NCBI GenBank assembly: GCA_963989385.1
Contig: OZ022501.1
Coordinates: 96,642,979-96,706,978, forward strand
Length of the DNA stretch: 64,000 bases
From: Ctena decussata
Lineage: Eukaryota > Mollusca > Bivalvia > Lucinida > Lucinidae
Direction of reading: 5' to 3'
The position numbers were made by a program, and so were the translations under genes. Position 1 is the stretch's first letter; every line of letters begins with the position of its first letter. This document shows, one piece after another, positions 22,882-34,200 of the stretch. Under the pieces are notes generated by a model. That model did no database searches, had not been told where the DNA came from, and worked only from the letters and a program-made list of their open reading frames with translations.

Positions 22882-23369
22882 AAAAATAATCAAAGGGGCA
22901 TAACTTGGAACTAAGAAAGGGGGAGCAACCATTTGTGTATGCGGTACTTAGCCCCATCCTAATATATATACCTTCAAAATTTCATGAAGATATCTGGAAT
23001 GGTTACTGAGATATGATGCGCACAAGAATGTTGACAGACGGACAGACGGATGGATTACGCACCAACATTTAAGGTTTAGGTTGTAAAAATACTTGTCCAG
23101 GACATGTTTGTAGGCTATTTAGTGTTAGGGGCTACTAGCCCATAAACCCATGTAAAATACTCCCATCTAACTAAGGGGGTAACCCTTATTGAATTATTCT
23201 ACTTTTTAGCACCACCTAATCCTATAAATAGAAAGCCCACAGTCTTAGAAAATATTTGTCCAGCATTGTGTAGACACTATAAGGGGCTATATTTTGAGGT
23301 TTTACAGGCTATTTACCTCTTAATGCTTGGACAAATAGCTCATTATCTCAGACAAATAGTACATAAGTG
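22882..23369. other. Repeat fragment and AT-rich spacer
   Basis: The first ~190 bp have minisatellite-element phrases (AAAGGGGCATAACTTGG, GACAGACGGACAGACGGATG). The rest shows no gene or clear repeat. Confidence 0.4.
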
Positions 23370-24893
23370 TTCTACCCCGACCATTAAGGCATGTTGCAAC
23401 ATGCCTTCCTCTTCAAATTTCCTTTGCAACATGCCTTAATTTCCAATGAAAATTTATAATAAAAGCACCGCAGGCACTGCATGATACCCTGCCACTGTAA
23501 CTTATTTTTTGAGATAATAGTTAAATAGCCACAGAACTGGGATAGACAGAGATATGATGTCTTACCTAATATAAACCACTCAACAATGTGGAGCATTCTG
23601 ACCAGTGTAGATTAAGATCAGGCTGTAAAGCATTCCTTTGAGCTGAGAGACTCGTGTTTTTTATTCTATGGTGTTAAACATATCAGTGAAGTTTCGTTCA
23701 GATATTCCATAGGTTATAGGAACAACAGGTCAAAAACATTTTAAGATCTCTCAAGGGGGGATAACTCATGAACTGGAAAGTCAAGACTGACGGTCCTTTG
23801 TCACAATATGTAACCTTTGATGTGAAACATATCTATGAAGTTTCATTCAGATACTCCATATAGTTAAGGAACTACAGGTAAAAAAAAAACATTTTTCTGG
23901 TCAATCAAGGATGAACAACTCATGAGTTAGAAAGGTCAGAGTGACCGTTCTTAGTCACAATGTGTATCCTTTGATGTGAAACATATCTGTGAAGTTTCAT
24001 TCAGATATTCCATATAGAAAGGGAACTACAGATCAAAAACCATTTTTCAGACCTATCAAGGGGGATAACTCATGAACTGGAAAGGTAAGAGTGATGGTTC
24101 CCTGTCACAATATGTAACCTTTGATATCAAACATATCTGTGAACTTTCATTTAGATATTCCATATAGTAAAGGAACTACGGGTAAAAAACGATTTTTCAG
24201 ATCAATCATGAGTGGATAACTCACGAAATGGAAAGGTAAGAGTGACTGTTCCTAGTCACAATATATAACCTATGATGTGAAACATATCTGTGAAGTTTCA
24301 TTCAGATAATCCATATAGTAAAGGAATAACAGGTCAAAAACCATTTTACAGACCTATCAAGGGCGGATTTCTCACAAACTGGGGATGTAAGAGTGACGGT
24401 CCTTAGTCACAATATGTATCCTTTGTTGTATAACATATCTGTGAAGTTTCATTCAGATATTCCATATAATAAAGGAACAACAGGTCAAAAACCATTTTTC
24501 GGACCTATCAAGGGCAGATAACTCACGAACTGGGAAAGTAAGAGTGACGGTCCTTAGTCACAATATGTAACCTTTGATGTTAAACATATCTGTGAAGTTT
24601 CATTCAGATATCATAAACAGTAAAGGAATAGCAGGCCAGAAACCATGTTTCCGATACGAAAAAAGGCAGTAACTCTGTTAAAAATGGACGGATTTTGCCC
24701 ACTTACAATCCCATACCACTCATCCCCGATATCAATATGTATGCAAAATTTGAAAAAAATCCGTGGATAAATACTCAAGTTATCGATCAGAAATGGTGAG
24801 CACGGACGGACGGACGTACGGATGGACAGACGGACGCGGACACCGAAAGGTATAACATAATACCCCACCACTGAAATGTGGCGGGGTATAAAA
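23370..24893 (+). mobile_element. Family E element with ~151-bp tandem core
   Basis: About seven units carry AACATATCTGTGAAGTTTCATTCAGATATTCCATA and TAGTCACAATATGTAACC (positions near 23676, 23827, 23980, 24129, 24282, 24430, 24583). The right end has GACGGACGGACGTACGG and ends CACCACTGAAATGTGGCGGGGTATAAAAA. The left end probably begins near TACCCCGACC, the complement of CGGGGTA; AAGGCATGTTGCAACATGCC nearby is a palindrome. Confidence 0.6.
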
Positions 24894-25815
24894 ATTCTAT
24901 AATTTTCGTTTCTTAGCCAGTAAAATTGTTTTAAATGCATTAAGGACCATCAATAAATGATTGATAATGTAAATTTAAGCTAAATTTGATAAAGCATTGC
25001 TATATTTAGGATTTAAAAAATTGATCAAAAAGTCAAAATCTGATTTTTGTGTTAAAAATGACATGCTTTCTGAAATTTCTGGGGAGAACACTGGTAATAT
25101 TTGGACAGAATTAGCCCCTAAACCCATAGCCTCTAAAACTTCCATGTCGGTCATGGACGGGCAGACAGCGTCATGCCATAATTAATTGCTACCGCCTATT
25201 TTCTTTTCTAGTAACACTCAACTCAATGAAATCTGCCAAATGCAAAAACTGAGAGACGAATTAGAGTTTTATTCATGCATTTCATGAACCTGAGTAAGTG
25301 TAAAATTCATTCAGCAAGGGTGTTTCAAAAATCACTCACCAAAATTTGGCAAGTGTGATTTTTTATAGATTTTCCCCTGTTAACCCTATTGCAACAATGT
25401 TCGCAAGCTGGTCTAACTCCACCTATTGGTTCAGGTGATAAGAGTGCAGACAAACCCCACCTGATTAACTGCAATTTTCCTGATCCTTGACTGCAACTTT
25501 CCTGAGCCAACAAAGAGTCAAATTCTTTAAAATCCCTCATATTTTCAAAACAGTTGATCGGACCAAAGTGGCAATAACAGGTTGAGTCACAGATAAAAAA
25601 AAAATTAAATTGGCTTGCTGAAACAGTCTATCAAATTGTAAAAGGGATCTGCCCAAAAAGATTTTTTAGTCATGCCATCTTTTATGCACTAAACACCTTA
25701 GCAGAACATTTATCAGGAAAATACTATTGTTACTGTAAATTTTTAAAATCACATTGCGATTCTTGGGTCCAATATTGCATAGTAACGTTGAGACAAAACA
25801 GAAATTCCCATGGCC
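24894..25815. other. No supported feature
   Basis: AT-rich sequence; short ORFs only, none with recognisable protein features. Confidence 0.4.
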
Positions 25816-26007
25816 TTAACACTTTAAGCGCCAGAGACGAAAACAGCAGAATTTGCCAACAGTGTAGATCCTGATGAGGCTGCTCATGATGAGCTGTCAC
25901 ATTAGGATCTACATTGTTGCCCTCTACTTTTTTAACTTTCAATAGGAAAGGACAAGACATTTTTTGAAATACACTTGTGGTCTGCTTTTTGGCGCTTGAA
26001 GGGTTAA
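25816..26007. mobile_element. TTAA-flanked MITE, AAGCGCCA family
   Basis: Starts TTAACACTTTAAGCGCCA and ends TTGGCGCTTGAAGGGTTAA, with TTAA on both sides. Related pieces lie at 12398-12580 (right end missing) and, by internal phrases such as GATCcTGATGAGGC, near 37830-38040. Confidence 0.7.
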
Positions 26008-26366
26008 GGCTTACGGTGGTGATAATCAATCATATGTTTGTGGTGGATACAAAAATCTGCATAAAATGCTGAAACTACAACAGAACTTCCCAAAACTTAG
26101 CAGATGCTTTCTTAATATGTTGTTTCAAACAATTAGAATCCAAAATTGCCTGATTTTAAAAAAAAATAATAATATGAAAGGGTTAATAAAACAGAAAATT
26201 AAAGGGTAATTTTCTGTGCATAAATTTAAAAAATTAACATTATGGAATTAAAAATCTATTTAGGTCTGAAGACGCTTCAATACAATGAGAAGAGCATCCC
26301 AATGAGAAGAGCATCCCAGCCATTTTTCAAACTGTTTCACGCCATATCATGTTGAGCAGATAAGAA

Positions 26367-27349
26367 AACTAGAAATGTTTCATAACAGAAACAGATGTCC
26401 CCCTACCTGCATTTTCTCATTAGTGCCATATTACCTATATATCATTAAATCTTGTTAGTTAAAATGATGACCCTGGGAAATGTTGCATTAAAAACCTCGT
26501 GAGCTTGCTAATTAGTCAGTGCTAGTTTTGTATGACTGAAACACATAGTTCAGGAGATAGGGATATAGAATCTTAACATTCTATAACCACCTACAAGCTT
26601 GAAAATATAGTCAATGTCACCAAAATATAATCAGTTCTGCCCCTTTTCAGTTTGATGATTTCATGCTAGTTCAGTCAATGTCAACCATTTCATTCAGATG
26701 GTGCCGGGCCACGTAGCACGGTGAGTCAGAGTGACCTTGAAAATTGGATCAAAGTCAACATAATATTTTTTTTCCATATCCCAACAACATATCTGTACAA
26801 GTTTGGTGGAATCCAGCCATCCCTTACAGGAATTTGATGAAGACAAGACATTTTTCAACATTCCGTGACAACCTGTGACCAAGAAAATGGGGTCAAGGTC
26901 CTCAAAATCTAATCAGTTCCTGTCCATGTCTCAACAATATATCTGTGCGAGTTTGTTCAAAATCCATCCATTCCTTCAAGAGGTAGGGTGCAGACAAGCT
27001 CAGTCCTGGTGTGAACTTGAAAATGGGGTCAAGGTTACCAAAATTCAATACATTCTTGTCAATGTCCAAACAATATCTGCCAATGTTTGGTCAAAATCCA
27101 TCCACTCTTTCTTGAGAAAGGGTGCAGACAAGCCATTTATCAACATTCCGCGACTTCATGTGACCTTGAAAATTGGGTCAAGGTCACCAAAATCTAATCA
27201 TCTCTTATCCCTACCCATTAATGTATCTATATGTTTGGTCAAAATCAATCCATCCATTCAGGAGATAGAGCACAGACAAAGGCTACACCCACATGAACGC
27301 CAACCCTAACAGGATCCGCACCAAAAATTCTATGTTCCCCCAAGTGTGT

Positions 27350-27380
<31 letters not shown>

Positions 27381-27470
27381 GGGGGGGACATAAGTAGCCT
27401 TTATCCAAATCTTTGTCAGTTGGTTGTGTTGAAGTTGAAGTACCTTTAGACCTGAATACATATTCCATAG
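26367..27470 (+). mobile_element. Family F element with ~140-bp core, nested
   Basis: Starts near ACTAGAAATGTTTCATAACAG. Four to five units carry GACCTTGAAAATGGGGTCAAGG and CAAAATCCATCCATTC. The right part holds a (GT)n plus poly-G tract (27345-27388). Boundaries approximate. Confidence 0.5.
27345..27388. repeat. (GT)n followed by poly-G
   Basis: About ten GT units run directly into more than 20 G residues; assembly-risk tract. Confidence 0.9.
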
Positions 27471-27642
27471 CAACATTAGTCTTTTAGATTTTTGCATAAA
27501 ACAAAAACACTTTATGAATCAACATGTCGCTATGTCTTGTATTCTAAACTGTAGCAAACAACAAAAGTTGAATGTTTGCTAACTTTCGAGGAGATACATT
27601 AAACATTCAGATTTTTGTATTTACCACAAATCACCACCTTAA

Positions 27643-28249
27643 AATAATTTTGTCATCTCCTTTTAATAATTTTTCAAGAATTTCCGCCACTGACTGAGCA
27701 TCGTCTTAGAAGATAGCACTGACAGACATTAATTTTGTCTGGAGTTGGCAATTTTTTTAATAAAAAAGAGGTGAGAATGTGAGAGTGTGTATCAGATTAA
27801 GTACAGTATGTACACATATACAAGATCATAAAATGGAAAAATGAATCTTATTTATAAATTTGTGCTTTGGGTAAGACAGAAACACATCCAGAGTCCAGAG
27901 CTAAGATTAATATTATACCAACTGTACTACTCATTATCTTTATCATCATATTACCAAAATTATTTCTTCAACATTCAACAAATCATAATTGGCTCCTATC
28001 CAGTAGCTCACCTGGAGCATTTAGCTCATGGGAGCTAAAAATATGAGCAGGATATGAGAACCAGGAACTATCTCACTTCCCAGAATTAGGCTGGTCAAAG
28101 AATAACATAGCACTGTAATTTGTCAATGTGCACTAAAAATAGCTTAAACTAGAGCAAATGAGCAGAGGCTCACGTACAGCCCTTAAGAACTCCACAACCT
28201 ATTATAATAAATACACTCTGTATACACCTGAAAGTGAATGTTAAACAGA
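27643..28249. other. Non-coding spacer
   Basis: AT-rich. Near 27990-28040 there is CTATCCAGTAGCTCACCTGG and GCTCATGGGAGCTAAAAA, a degraded right end of a hairpin-ended element. Confidence 0.4.
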
Positions 28250-28604
28250 CAGAAAGATGGATTTGACCTATTGACCAAGTTTTTGACCCAACAGAACCTA
28301 GTTTCAAAATTCGCCTTAACTTCACAGAGCTCTAGATAAGAAGGCGTATTTGATGATAATTATGGATAATTTTTCTTATTTCTCATCGAAACCATATGTT
28401 GTGACCCCTCATCTGAACCGTCTCGTCGAGACGGTTCAGATGAGGGGTCACAACATAGGTTTTTATGCAGATTTACAAAAATTATCCCTAATTATCACCA
28501 AATATGCCCTCTTATCTAGAGCTCTGACTTCATAAAGATTAACATTCTGTCAATTTTCAATGAAAACTGTGCCCTCTAGAGTGTATACAAGGTTTCTTGT
28601 TGCA
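28250..28604 (+). mobile_element. Family A fragment split by a foldback MITE
   Basis: GACCTATTGACCAAGTTTTTGAC before, and CATAAAGATTAACATTCTGT then GTGCCCTCTAGAGTGTATAC after, are one broken 145-bp unit. The MITE at 28325-28530 lies between them. Confidence 0.7.
28325..28530. mobile_element. Foldback MITE, GACCCCTCATCTGAACCGTC family, copy 2 (nested)
   Basis: Ends AGAGCTCTAGATAAG and CTTATCTAGAGCTCT, arms about 95 bp, centre CCGTCTCGTCGAGACGG. ACTTCA occurs on both sides of the insertion in the family A unit, the likely target-site duplication. Confidence 0.8.
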
Positions 28605-28996
28605 CCTGCTTTAGCAAGGTGCAATATAGGCATACAGTTTACCATCAGTCTGTCCCTCAGTTTCACAATTTACGTCGATCCTAGCATTTAAGTCCATTCA
28701 AATGACTTATTCTCAAAAACCACTGCAGTTAACGCTTTCAGAGAAAGAGCAAAATCAGAAACACAATACTTTAACACAGCTTTTGTACAAATTTCAAAGT
28801 CTGTATAACCTTGACCTTGGGTCAACAGCACCATTAAGGTAATGCAAAGTTATCAGAAGCCAACCTCTGCTAAAATACTCAGCATCTATGATACTAAGCA
28901 TAACTTTATGTAAAACTAACATATTGACAGATGAATGGAAAGACGAACAAATGGACAGAAAGACGAAAACTATACCCCAACATATACTTGGATGTC
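28605..28996 (+). mobile_element. Short element starting TTGTTGCACCTGC
   Basis: The left hairpin TTGCACCTgctttagcAAGGTGCAA is followed by CAGTCTGTCCCTCAG-type sequence. The right end is uncertain, near GACGAAAACTATACCCC. The exact complement of its first ~28 bases closes the element ending at 41535. Confidence 0.45.
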
Positions 28997-29157
28997 GGTG
29001 GTACAACATATACTGTAATGAAGATACCTGGTCTATGAAAGCCTCAAACATAGTAAACTAATGAATGTTCTGCTGATGATGTCTAAGAAAAAGCGCAATC
29101 ATAAATAAAATACATCTCAATGAGATTCCATACAACTGAGTCACAATTGAACGTCCT

Positions 29158-30142
29158 GAAAGGACCAGTTACCATAAGGGTGTTTTCCTGGTACAATTAT
29201 AATTTTATAATAATTTGTGAACAATTAGCCCTACGAAGGGGACATTCATCCATAAAAAGTTTAAGTCAAACGAAGCTTTAGTTTCGTGTACACTATATAT
29301 TAATGTTTAAAAGTGGGTGGGGTAATTCCATACCAGTCGACCCTAATGAAACTAATTGGTAATTCACAATCTTCCAATAATAGATTGACCACAGGTTGTG
29401 GCATACATGTATATTAAATGAGCAGTAGACATAATTTAAGATGCTAAAAGGTTTCTGTGTCCACTAGATACCTGTACTAAAGCATATCCCTTTATTTGCA
29501 ATTTTTTTATATTTGCGTATTTTGCACCTACCAACTTTGCGGAAGACCACAACATTTCTCCATCAAGCAAGAGAATTGCCCTTTCCTTTGGTGCTAGTAT
29601 TTGTGTGTGACTCGACATTGCAGAATTATGAGAATTGTCATAATTAGTTTCATTGCAGAATTATGGTCATTATCATAATTCTGCAATGTTGAGTCACACA
29701 CAAATACTAGCACCAAAGGAAGGGCAATTCTATTGCTTGATGGAGCAATGTTATGGTTTTCGGCAAAGTTGGTATGTGAAAAATACACAAAAACTAAAAA
29801 TTGCAAATAAAGGGATATGTTTTAGCACATGTATCTAGTGGACACAGAAACCACATAGCATCTTCAAGTGTGTTTCCTGCTCATTCGATATATGCCACAA
29901 CCTTTACTCAATCTATCTTTGGAAGATCATAAATTACTAATTAGTTTCATTAAGGTTGACTGGTATAGAATTACCCCACCCACTTTCAAGACATAGTGTA
30001 CACAAAACCAAAGCTCCATTTGACTTAAACTTTTTATGGTTGAACAGCCCCTACATCATGTACATAGGGCTATTTGTTCACAAAATATTATTAAATTATA
30101 ATTGTACCAGGAAAACCCCCTTATGGCAACTGGTCCTTTGCA
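29158..30142. repeat. Long inverted repeat (~485-bp arms), near-palindrome
   Basis: The left arm runs 29158-~29635 (starting AAAGGACCAGTTACCATAAG) and the right arm ~29660-30142 (ending CTTATGGCAACTGGTCCTTT). Most positions pair across the whole length. The innermost segment is CATTGCAGAATTATG with its complement around a ~25-nt spacer. No transposase ORF; probably a foldback element. Confidence 0.85.
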
Positions 30143-30343
30143 GATGTACTATCGAAGTTTAGAGGGAAGAAGTTGAAAAAAATCAACAACCTAAAAATTA
30201 TAGGCAGCCCTGATAAGCAACTTCAAACCAGCAGTTCTCTTTGTAAATATATACTAAAATTGGGTAAATGCAAGCCATTTTTTTATCAAAAATGACCAAC
30301 AACCTTTGGGGTGGTGGAACATGGACTGGAAAACCTTAAATGT
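30143..30343. other. Probable 3' untranslated region of the Tudor-like gene
   Basis: Lies directly downstream of its stop codon. AT-rich, with no canonical AATAAA on the minus strand, so the transcript may run into the inverted repeat. Confidence 0.35.
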
Positions 30344-31269
30344 TTAAACTAACCCGCCATTGTCTTCATCCTCTTCCTCCAAGTCTGAACATTCTGCACC
30401 TACTTCTGCTTCAGCAGATAATTCACTGGTCTTTACATAAGACCTGTAGTTTATATTAAATGCAGCTCTGCAGACTGCAGTGTAAACTGTGCCACTGATG
30501 AACATTCCATTCAGTCTCATGGTTAATTGTGTTACAAACTTAAACTGTCCTGGTTCCTGTTCCTCCTCTGGCAAGACATCCCAACTTCCTCCAAGAAATG
30601 AATCAAAAGATTCCATATTTTCCTTTTTGTATGAAACTTCATACCTTTTCTGATTCACATCAATATTAAGAATTTCAAAATCGTGTTCCAACTGACATAG
30701 TCCCAATATAAAACGTCTTTTGAAGTTCCGGCACTTTAGTGCTGATCTAACTTCTTTGTGAATTGCTGCAGCAAGCTGTGCCTCCCTAACTCTTTTTCTA
30801 ATTGATACGTCAGACTTTGCCAGTTCTTCTTGATGACTGGTACTGGCGAAAACATTGAGCCTTCCCATAAAGTCTCTGTCTTTCTTCCCAAGAGAACAAC
30901 TAGTTCTTGATATCTTCTCTAATGGTATTTCTATTTTAACATCGTGGTCAATTCTTCCATTCAAAATCAAATCCCCTTTTACACTTGCACTGGAAGTGCA
31001 TCTATCTACTATTTCAGTGACTGCTATGCTCAAGCTATTAAAACCTTTCATGCTGCATGTCTGTCCAGTATGGACTAGTGTTCCATTGGCAAAAACCATT
31101 GGCAATTTGATATCTGTTGGTTCAGGGTTTTTTTGTGAAGCCTGACTATGGGAACATGTTGTTTCCATCCCAGATGTTTCAGTCTCCACTGCGTTCTCCT
31201 CTGGTGACTTTCTTCTCTTGTCATTTCTTTTTCTGCCAGATTTAACCTTTTCAGGAGCTTCTTCAGGAT
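30344..31269 (-). CDS. Exon 3 (last coding exon) of the Tudor-like gene
   Basis: The acceptor TTATTTATTTGTAG|AT restores aspartate 137 and opens 307 more codons to TAA at 30344. The encoded part starts PEEAPEKVKSGRKRNDKRRK, is Ser/Glu-rich, then more ordered (for example HKEVRSALKCRNFKRRFILG), and ends in an acidic tail. A weak alternative donor GG|GTTAGT overlaps the last codons, so an alternative 3' end is possible. No canonical AATAAA is seen just downstream. Confidence 0.78.
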
Positions 31270-34200
31270 CTACAAATAAATAAGTAAAATAATGTTTACT
31301 CAGTGATCTTTCAGCCTGTATCAGGATCCTGACTAAATTGGGCAAAAAGTATCAACAAGAATTCCGCAGAATGCGGTGTCTCGCCTGCTGGCACTTTGTC
31401 ACAAAACAGAGCTAAATCAGCAAAGATGTATGTATGAACCAAGTTTCTTGGCTCTAGCCCTAATAGTTTCTGAGAAACAGACCTAAAGGCGAAAACTTGA
31501 CAAAAAAATGCAAAGTCAGTCAAGCGTAAAATGTTGGTAAAGACTCAATATTGATGATGACTTTGAGCTCTCCTCTTCCAGATAAATGCATGACCCAAGC
31601 AGGCTCTAGCCCTTATAGTTTCTGAGAAAATGGCCTAATCACTAAAACTCGACAAAAAATTGCAAAGTTAGTCAACCGTAAAATGTAGGTCAGGACTCAA
31701 TATTGATGATGGCTTTGAAATCTAAGCTTCCAGATGTACGCACAAACCAAGTTTCATGGCTCTAGCCCTTATAGTTTCTGAGAAAATGACCTAAGCGCAA
31801 AAACTCGACAAAAAATTGCAAAGTCCATCAACCGTAAAATGTAGGTCAAGACTCAATATTGATGATGGCTTTGAGATCTACTCTTCCAGATGCATGCATG
31901 AACCATGTATCATGGCTGTAGTCCTTATTGTTCCTGAGAAAATGACCTAAATGCAAAAACTCGACAAAAGTTTACGCCGCCGCCACCGCTGCCCCGCCGA
32001 CAACACCGCTGCCCTGTCGCCGACACCGGAAAAGCAATACATATGTTGTGCCTCTGCTTCGCAGGTGAGACAAAAAGGGGCATAACTCATGATAAAAGGC
32101 CTTTACTGAAAAACCTAGTTTTAATGCACAGCTTCATACCAATTATGTTCACGTACTTAGTTTCAAGAAAATCAAATGAACAGTCTGGGAGGAGAAGTGA
32201 AACAAAAATAGACCAGTTTCAAACCTTGTCATGATTTCTTGGATATGAACATTCTGACAAATTTATCAAAACTGTGCCCTCTAGAGTGTACACATGTTTT
32301 TCTAAGGTTTGACCTAGTGACCTACTTTTTGACCCAACATGACCAAGTTGCACCCATTGTCCAGATTTGTTGGAGACAAACATTCTGACAATCTCATGGA
32401 GATAAGAACAAAACTGTGTCCTCTAAAGCGTTCACAATGTTTTTCTAAGAACTGACCTAGTGACCTGACATGGCCCAGTTTCAACTCTGGTATAGATTTT
32501 ATAAAAATAAACATTCTGACAATGTTTCACATAGATTGGATCATAACTGTGCCCTCTAGAGTGTGCAGAGGGTTTTTCTAAGATTTGACCCTGTGACCTA
32601 GTTTTTGACTCCACATGACCCAGTTTCAAAGATGGTCTAGATTTTATTTAGATAAACATTCTGACAAAGTTTCATGATGATTGGATCATAACAGTGCCCT
32701 CTGTGTCATTGTAAGATTTATTTCTATTTTTAGCTCTTGGGGCCATTTTGTTCAGCTGAGTGGAAACGTTTTAGCAATTTTTGTTCAGGGCCCTGAGTAC
32801 ATCATTTCTGTGATTTTTTTTAAATTGAGCCACTTGGCTTCAGAGACAATGTTGTTGTTTTTATCTATTTTCAGCTCTGAAGGCCATATTGTTCAGCGGA
32901 GCAGAATCGTTTGAGCAATTTTGGTAGAGGGTTTCCTAAGGAACATTTCTGTAAAAATTATTTCAAAATCTGCCCAGCAGTTTTGGAGGAGTTGTTTAAA
33001 GGTTTTTCTATTTTTAGTTCAGGCAGCCATATTGTTCAGCGGAGCAGAACCGTTTGAGCAATTTTGGTAGAGAGTCTCCTAAGAAACATTTCTGTGAAAT
33101 TATTTCAAAATCAGCCCAGAAGTTTTGGAGGAGAAGTTGTTTAAAGGTTTTTATATTTTTAGCTCTGGCGGCCATATTGTGGAGCGGAACCGTTTGAGCA
33201 ATTTTGGTAGAGGGTCTCCTAAGGAACATTTCTGTGAAATTATTTCAAAATCTGCCCAGCAGTTTTTGAGGAGAAGGCGTTTAAAGGTTTTTCTATTTTT
33301 TAACTCTGGCGGCCATATTGTTCAGTGGAGCGGAACATTTCTGTGAAATTATTTCAAAATCTGCAGTTTTGGAGGAGAAGTCGTTTAAAGGTTTTCTATT
33401 TTTAGCTCTGGTGGCCATATTATTCAGTTGAGCTGAACTGTTTGAGCAATTTTGGAAGAGAGTCCCCCAAGGAACATTTCTGTGAAATTATTTCAAAATC
33501 TGTCTAGCAGTTTTGGAGGAGAAGTTGTTAAAGCAAAAGTTGACGACGGACAAAGACCTTTCAAAATACCTCCCCTTGAGCACTTTGTGCTAGGTGAGCT
33601 AAAAATACAAATTCAGAGCATTTAACAACACCTGAAAAGGGACATAACTCAGAAAAAATGCTGAAGTTTCAAACCTATAACTCAGTTAGACCAATATGTG
33701 TTCAGACACTTAATTTTAAAAATGTCAGAGAAACAGTTTAGGAGAAGAAGAAGCAACAAACTCTCTTGTCAATAACCATAAAGGGGCATAACTAAGCCAG
33801 ACAACTCTTCTGGAAAAAGCTGAAAACTAATTGTCATCTGTTGTCTTCTCCTGTATCAATGCACCAAATAGGAATAAAACCGAAATATATATTGGTTGGT
33901 TGATTTGATGCTTAACGTCCACAGTAAACAACTAAGGTCATGTCGGGACGGTCAGTTAACCTAACCACACTATTGGACCTCATTTAAAGATTCAAAACAT
34001 TTCGGACAGATGGACAGACAGATGGACAACATAAAAACAGTACAACCCCCAACAAATAGTTTGGTTGGGGGGGGGGGGAGGGGGGGGGGGGGATTTAACA
34101 ACAGCTCCGCTGAGCAAGGCAATATACACCCATCCATTCAATACTGAGGCAACAAAATCACAACACAATTTAAGCTATACAAAAGGTTGTAATTGTGTTT

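Larger units (their letters stand above)
26011..27642. mobile_element. GGTGGTGAT inverted-repeat element, copy 2, interrupted
   Basis: The left end TTACGGTGGTGATAATCA and the right end AAATCACCACCTTAA match copy 1 (3362-4151). Inner sequence (CAAAACTTAGCAGATGCTTTCTT; AAGAGCATCCCAG) is recognisable, but about 1.1 kb of family F is inserted in the middle. Confidence 0.6.

Noticed and set aside
30344..31269. Splicing of exon 3 directly to the large ORF to make one giant gene
   Set aside because: The only late donor (GGTTAGT type) is phase 2, while the region before the large ORF offers at best a phase-0 acceptor with its own stop upstream; the frames do not match.
31270..31345. N-terminal extension of the exon 3 ORF to an upstream ATG
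   Set aside because: A good acceptor at 31270 in the correct phase joins it to exon 2; the 25 extra codons are intron sequence.
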